Below, piece after piece: positions 35,293 to 38,590 of a DNA stretch of 38,590 bases (position 1 is its first letter; each line of letters starts with the position of its first letter). The stretch is from Streptobacillus canis. Lineage in GTDB: Bacteria; Fusobacteriota; Fusobacteriia; Fusobacteriales; Leptotrichiaceae. The stretch is taken from the NCBI RefSeq assembly GCF_009733925.1, contig NZ_WOEI01000016.1, positions 1-38,590 on the forward strand. Reading direction: 5' to 3'. The notes beneath the pieces were generated by a model. The model had not been told where the DNA came from. It saw nothing but the letters and a program-made list of their open reading frames with translations, and did not search any database. A program made the position numbers and the translations under genes.

Positions 35293-37911
35293 TTATTTAG
35301 CATTTTTCATTTTTAAATATTCTTCTCTACCATAGTAAGATTTTAAGTAAATTTCTTTTAATTCAGAAATTAGTGGGTATCTTGGGTTAGCTGGTGTACA
35401 TTGATCATCGAATGCATCTACTGATAATTCATCAACAGCTTCTAAGAAGTCTTTTTCAGGTATTCCCCAATCTCTTATTGTTTTAGGTATTCCAATTTTT
35501 TCTTTAAGATCTTCTACCCCTGCTACTAATGCTTCAACTTTTTCTTCTCTAGTTTGACCTGGTTTAGATAATCCTAAGAAGTCAGCAACTTTTGCATAAC
35601 GGTTAACTGCATCTGGATATCTATATTGAGGGAATACTCCCATCTTAGTTGGTGCGTCTTCAGCATTGAATCTAATTACTTCTGAAATTACTAATGCATT
35701 AGCTATACCATGTGGTACGTGGAATTTTCCTCCTAATTTATGTGCTAATGAGTGGTTAATTCCTAAGAATGCATTTGCAAATGCCATACCTGCAATACAT
35801 GATGCATTAGCCATTTTTTCTTTAGCTTTAACAGCTTTTGAACCTAAAGCAACTGATTCTGGTAAGTATTTCATAACTAATTTCATTGCTTCTAATGAAT
35901 ATGGTTTAGTATATTCAGTTGCAAGTACTGAAACGTATGATTCGATAGCGTGTGTAAATACGTCTATTCCTGATGCTACTGTTAATCCTTTAGGCATTGT
36001 TAACATTAATTCTGGGTCATTAATTGCCACATCTGGAGTTAACTCATAGTCAGCTAATGGATATTTAATTCCAGTTTCATCATCTGTAATTACTGAGAAT
36101 GGAGTTACTTCTGATCCAGTTCCTGCTGATGTTGCAACAGCTACGAACTTAGCTTTGATACCCATTTTAGGGAATGCAAAGATTCTCTTACGTATATCCA
36201 TAAATCTCATTGCTAAATCTTTAAATCTAATTTTTGGATATTCATATAATACCCACATAATTTTAGCAGCGTCCATTGCAGATCCTCCACCAAGTGCAAT
36301 AATTACATCTGGTTGGTATTCTCTCATAGCTTCTGCTCCGGCAATAGTAGAACTTAATGTAGGATCAACACCAACATTAGAGAAAATTCTATAATCTATT
36401 CCTATTTTTTCTAATACTTTAGTTACATGGTTAGTGTATCCTAATTCTGCTAAAGTATTATCTGTTACTATAAATGCTTTTTTATGATTATCATCTTTTA
36501 ATTCTTCTAAAGCTATAGGTAATGAACCATATTTAAAGTAGATTTTTTCTGGCACTTTGAACCATAACATATTTTCCCTTCTTTCTGCTACTGTCTTAAC
36601 GTTTAATAAATGTTTAACTCCTACATTTTCTGAAACAGAGTTTCCTCCCCATGATCCACAACCAAGTGTTAATGATGGTTCTAATTTAAAGTTAAATACA
36701 TCTCCTATTGCTCCAAGTGATGCTGGCATATTAACAAGAGTTCTTCCTGTTTTCATTTCTCTACCAAATCTATCAATTTTATCTACTTCTGCTTCGTTAA
36801 TATAGATACATGAAGTATGTCCTAATCCTCCAAGTTCGATTAACGCTTTAGCTATAGTCATTTGTTCATCAAAGTTTTTAGCTTTATACATAGCTAAGAT
36901 TGGTGATAATTTTTCATGAGCAAATGCTTCTTTGTCAGAATAATCTTTAACTTCACCAATTAATACTCTTATACTTTCAGGTACTTTTAATCCTGCCATA
37001 GTTGCAATAGTGTAAGCACTTTGTCCAACTATATCAGCATTTAAAGAACCTTCTTTAAACATTACATCTCTAACTTTTTGTATTTCGTCTTTTTTAAGAA
37101 CATAAGCTCCTCTTGCAACGAATTCTTTTTTAATTTCATCATATCTTGATTCAGGTAATACTAACGCTTGTTCTGATGCACATATTACTCCATTATCAAA
37201 TGTTTTAGATAATAAGATGTAGTTTGCAGTCATTTTAATATCTGCAGTTTCGTCTATAATTACTGGAGTGTTTCCTGCTCCAACCCCTATTGCTGGTGTT
37301 CCTGAAGAGTAAGCACTCTTAACCATTCCTGGTCCTCCTGTTGCTAATATTAAGTCAACATTTGCCATTAATTCTCTAGATAATTCCATACTTGGTTCGT
37401 CTATCCATGAAATTATATTATCTGGAGCACCATATTTTTTAGCAACTTCTAATGCTAATTTAGCTGCATAAATAGTTGAGTTTTTAGCTCTTGGGTGTGG
37501 AGATATAATAATTGCATTTCTAGTTTTTAATGCAAGTAATATTTTAAATACCGCTGTTGATGTAGGGTTAGTTGTAGGTATTACCCCTGCAATAACTCCT
37601 ATTGGAGTAGCGATTTTCTTAATTCCATAAGATTTATCTTCTTCTAAAATACCACAAGTTTTTTCATCTTTGTACTTGTTGTAGATATATTCTGATGCAA
37701 AGTGGTTTTTAATAACCTTATCTTCTATTAATCCCATACCTGTTTCTTCAACAGCCATAGTTGCTAGAATAATTCTTTGATCATTGATTGTTTGAGCAAC
37801 TTTTCTGAAAATTTTGTCAACTTGCTCTTGCGTAAATGAAGCATATTTTTCTTGTGCTTCTCTAACGTTTTTCATCATCTCTTTTAAACTTTTGATGTCT
37901 TTAACTACCAT
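35293..37911 (-). CDS. adhE: Bifunctional acetaldehyde-CoA/alcohol dehydrogenase
   Basis: An 872-residue fusion enzyme that reduces acetyl-CoA to acetaldehyde and then to ethanol with NADH. Residues ~1-440 are the CoA-acylating aldehyde dehydrogenase, with catalytic Cys244 in DNGVICASEQALV. Residues ~450-872 are the iron-dependent alcohol dehydrogenase: GGGSAMDAAKIMWV binds NADH, and DVFTHAIESYVS with HSLAHKLGGKFHVPHGIANA supply metal ligands. A linker with FKVPEKIYFKYGSLPIAL joins them. Length is normal for AdhE. It has its own promoter, a structured 5' leader of about 45 nt, and a strong terminator. Confidence 0.98.
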   Translation of the reverse strand: MVVKDIKSLKEMMKNVREAQEKYASFTQEQVDKIFRKVAQTINDQRIILATMAVEETGMGLIEDKVIKNHFASEYIYNKYKDEKTCGILEEDKSYGIKKIATPIGVIAGVIPTTNPTSTAVFKILLALKTRNAIIISPHPRAKNSTIYAAKLALEVAKKYGAPDNIISWIDEPSMELSRELMANVDLILATGGPGMVKSAYSSGTPAIGVGAGNTPVIIDETADIKMTANYILLSKTFDNGVICASEQALVLPESRYDEIKKEFVARGAYVLKKDEIQKVRDVMFKEGSLNADIVGQSAYTIATMAGLKVPESIRVLIGEVKDYSDKEAFAHEKLSPILAMYKAKNFDEQMTIAKALIELGGLGHTSCIYINEAEVDKIDRFGREMKTGRTLVNMPASLGAIGDVFNFKLEPSLTLGCGSWGGNSVSENVGVKHLLNVKTVAERRENMLWFKVPEKIYFKYGSLPIALEELKDDNHKKAFIVTDNTLAELGYTNHVTKVLEKIGIDYRIFSNVGVDPTLSSTIAGAEAMREYQPDVIIALGGGSAMDAAKIMWVLYEYPKIRFKDLAMRFMDIRKRIFAFPKMGIKAKFVAVATSAGTGSEVTPFSVITDDETGIKYPLADYELTPDVAINDPELMLTMPKGLTVASGIDVFTHAIESYVSVLATEYTKPYSLEAMKLVMKYLPESVALGSKAVKAKEKMANASCIAGMAFANAFLGINHSLAHKLGGKFHVPHGIANALVISEVIRFNAEDAPTKMGVFPQYRYPDAVNRYAKVADFLGLSKPGQTREEKVEALVAGVEDLKEKIGIPKTIRDWGIPEKDFLEAVDELSVDAFDDQCTPANPRYPLISELKEIYLKSYYGREEYLKMKNAK

Positions 37912-37921
37912 TTTTACCTCC

Positions 37922-37954
37922 AGTGATTTTTCACTTTAAGCCTTACCGGCTTAA
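37922..37954 (-). promoter_or_regulatory. Tandem hairpins in the adhE leader
   Basis: On the minus strand the leader has TTAAGCC / GGCTTAA (37954-37936, 5-nt loop) followed immediately by AGTGA / TCACT (37935-37922, 4-nt loop), then the GGAGG ribosome site. The AGTGA-N4-TCACT palindrome faintly resembles a Rex-type site, but the spacing differs from the Rex consensus. Confidence 0.5.
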
Positions 37955-37962
37955 TATGTATC

Positions 37963-37991
37963 ATTATACCTCAAAAAGCGAAAAAAATCAA
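37963..37991 (-). promoter_or_regulatory. Promoter of adhE
   Basis: On the minus strand TTGATT (37991-37986), 17-bp spacer, TATAAT (37968-37963), a near-consensus sigma-70-type promoter. Confidence 0.85.
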
Positions 37992-38022
37992 GATATTTAT
38001 TTCACTTTATTTAAAAAATTGA

Positions 38023-38041
38023 GTCTAGCAAAATACTAGAC
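38023..38041 (-). terminator. Terminator of ridA
   Basis: GTCTAG / CTAGAC with a 7-nt loop, followed on the minus strand by a T-rich tract (38020-38011). It lies 8 bp after the ridA stop. Confidence 0.75.
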
Positions 38042-38048
38042 CCAAAAA

Positions 38049-38414
38049 CTATTTTTTAATATATGCAATTGCTTCAATTTCAACTAATCCACCTTTTGGT
38101 AATTTTCCTACTTCAAAAGCAGATCTTGCTGGGAATGGTTCTTCAAAATATGTTGCATAAACTTCATTTACAGAAACAAAGTCATTAATATCATCTAATA
38201 AAACCATTGTTTTAACTACATCTTTTGTAGTTAATCCATTTATTTCTAATATTACTTTTAAATTTTCTAATGATTGTTTAGCTTGTTCAGCTGCTGTAGT
38301 TCCTTCTATTACATTTGTTTCAGGGTTAATTCCTAATTGTCCTGAAATGTATAAGAAATCTCCAGCTACATAATATGCAGAATATGGTCCAACTGCGTTA
38401 GGTATTTTTTTCAT
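38049..38414 (-). CDS. ridA: RidA family enamine/imine deaminase
   Basis: A 121-residue protein that hydrolyses reactive 2-aminoacrylate-type enamines released by PLP enzymes. NAVGPYSAYYVAGDFLYISG at the start, the YATYFEEPFPARSAFEVGKLP segment with the conserved catalytic-site Arg, and VEIEAIAYIKK at the end are typical of the RidA/YjgF/UK114 family. Length is normal. It starts with AGGAG site 20 bp after the tuf terminator, so it may be read by leakage from tuf or by a promoter hidden around the terminator. Confidence 0.94.
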   Translation of the reverse strand: MKKIPNAVGPYSAYYVAGDFLYISGQLGINPETNVIEGTTAAEQAKQSLENLKVILEINGLTTKDVVKTMVLLDDINDFVSVNEVYATYFEEPFPARSAFEVGKLPKGGLVEIEAIAYIKK

Positions 38415-38433
38415 AGTCTCTCCTTTAGTTTAA

Positions 38434-38459
38434 AAATAGCTTACCGAAGTAAGCTATTT
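38434..38459 (-). terminator. Terminator of tuf
   Basis: An 11-bp perfect stem (AAATAGCTTAC / GTAAGCTATTT) with a UUCG-type tetraloop on the minus strand, followed by T-rich sequence. Confidence 0.85.
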
Positions 38460-38475
38460 ATATATTTTAAATTTA

Positions 38476-38590
38476 TTATTCAGCTATTTCAGCAACTACT
38501 CCTGATGCTACTGTTCTTCCACCTTCTCTGATTGAGAATCTTAATCCTGTTTCAATCGCGATTGGGTGAATTAATTCTACTGATACTGAA
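38476..38590 (-). CDS. tuf: Elongation factor Tu, C-terminal end (cut by the window)
   Basis: The minus strand from the window edge reads in one frame to TAA at 38478-38476. The 37 residues include [20 protein letters not shown] and [13 protein letters not shown], the well-known C-terminus of EF-Tu (compare '[24 protein letters not shown]'). EF-Tu delivers aminoacyl-tRNA to the ribosome. The rest of the gene is beyond the window. Confidence 0.97.
   Translation of the reverse strand, partial: SVSVELIHPIAIETGLRFSIREGGRTVASGVVAEIAE

Overview
The window is strongly AT-rich bacterial DNA. TGA is used as a stop (for example at the end of nanK), so this is not a mycoplasma code. Gene families and layout suggest the Fusobacteriota, most likely the Leptotrichiaceae (Streptobacillus/Sneathia-like): a Na+-type F-ATPase c subunit, QueH, DapH, a cyclically permuted sialic acid mutarotase, a MurR/RpiR-controlled nan operon and a bifunctional AdhE. 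The genus is inferred from general gene knowledge, not from a search.

Layout. 1-371: 3' end of an insertion-sequence transposase and probably the IS end. 389-8582 (minus): a queH / HI0933-like flavoprotein / FAD dehydrogenase / TSUP permease operon, then a secreted TPR protein, dapH and an M3 oligoendopeptidase. 8731-13291 (plus): a six-gene island running against the surrounding minus-strand genes. It holds a LytTR regulator, a DUF3021 membrane protein, a BAAT-type alpha/beta hydrolase and a two-permease plus ATPase ABC-2 exporter. 13311-20158 (minus): a complete atpIBEFHAGDC operon with a good promoter. 20305-21368: a broken unknown gene. 21378-24661 (minus): an ICMT-like methyltransferase, and the rlmH / acidic protein / DUF1934-like / lysS operon. 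24715-26517: mutL. 26663-27168 (plus): a decayed FMN reductase gene that keeps its operator-like palindrome. 27205-27429 (plus): a probable structured small RNA with its own promoter and terminator. 27448-35076 (minus): a nine-gene sialic acid operon. 35293-37911: adhE with a structured leader. 38049-38590: ridA and the 3' end of tuf.

How the genes work together. The nan operon encodes mutarotation (permuted NanM-like protein), regulation (RpiR), uptake (lipoprotein plus two CUT1 permeases, no ATPase here) and conversion of Neu5Ac to pyruvate and GlcNAc-6-P (NanA, NanK, NanE). AdhE, next to it, can dispose of reducing power from fermentation. The ATP synthase c subunit has the Q...ES(T) Na+-binding pattern, so a sodium-motive economy is predicted. 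The plus-strand island looks like a LytTR regulatory system, in which a membrane protein restrains a DNA-binding regulator. A 21-bp-period direct repeat just upstream of its promoter is a plausible binding site.

The most interesting items are the LytTR/DUF3021 island with its direct repeat, the unannotated small RNA, the unknown gene carrying both an in-frame TAG and an A8 frameshift, and the regulatory structures in the nan and adhE leaders. Several coding starts were moved to start codons with proper Shine-Dalgarno spacing, including TTG starts for atpA and atpB.
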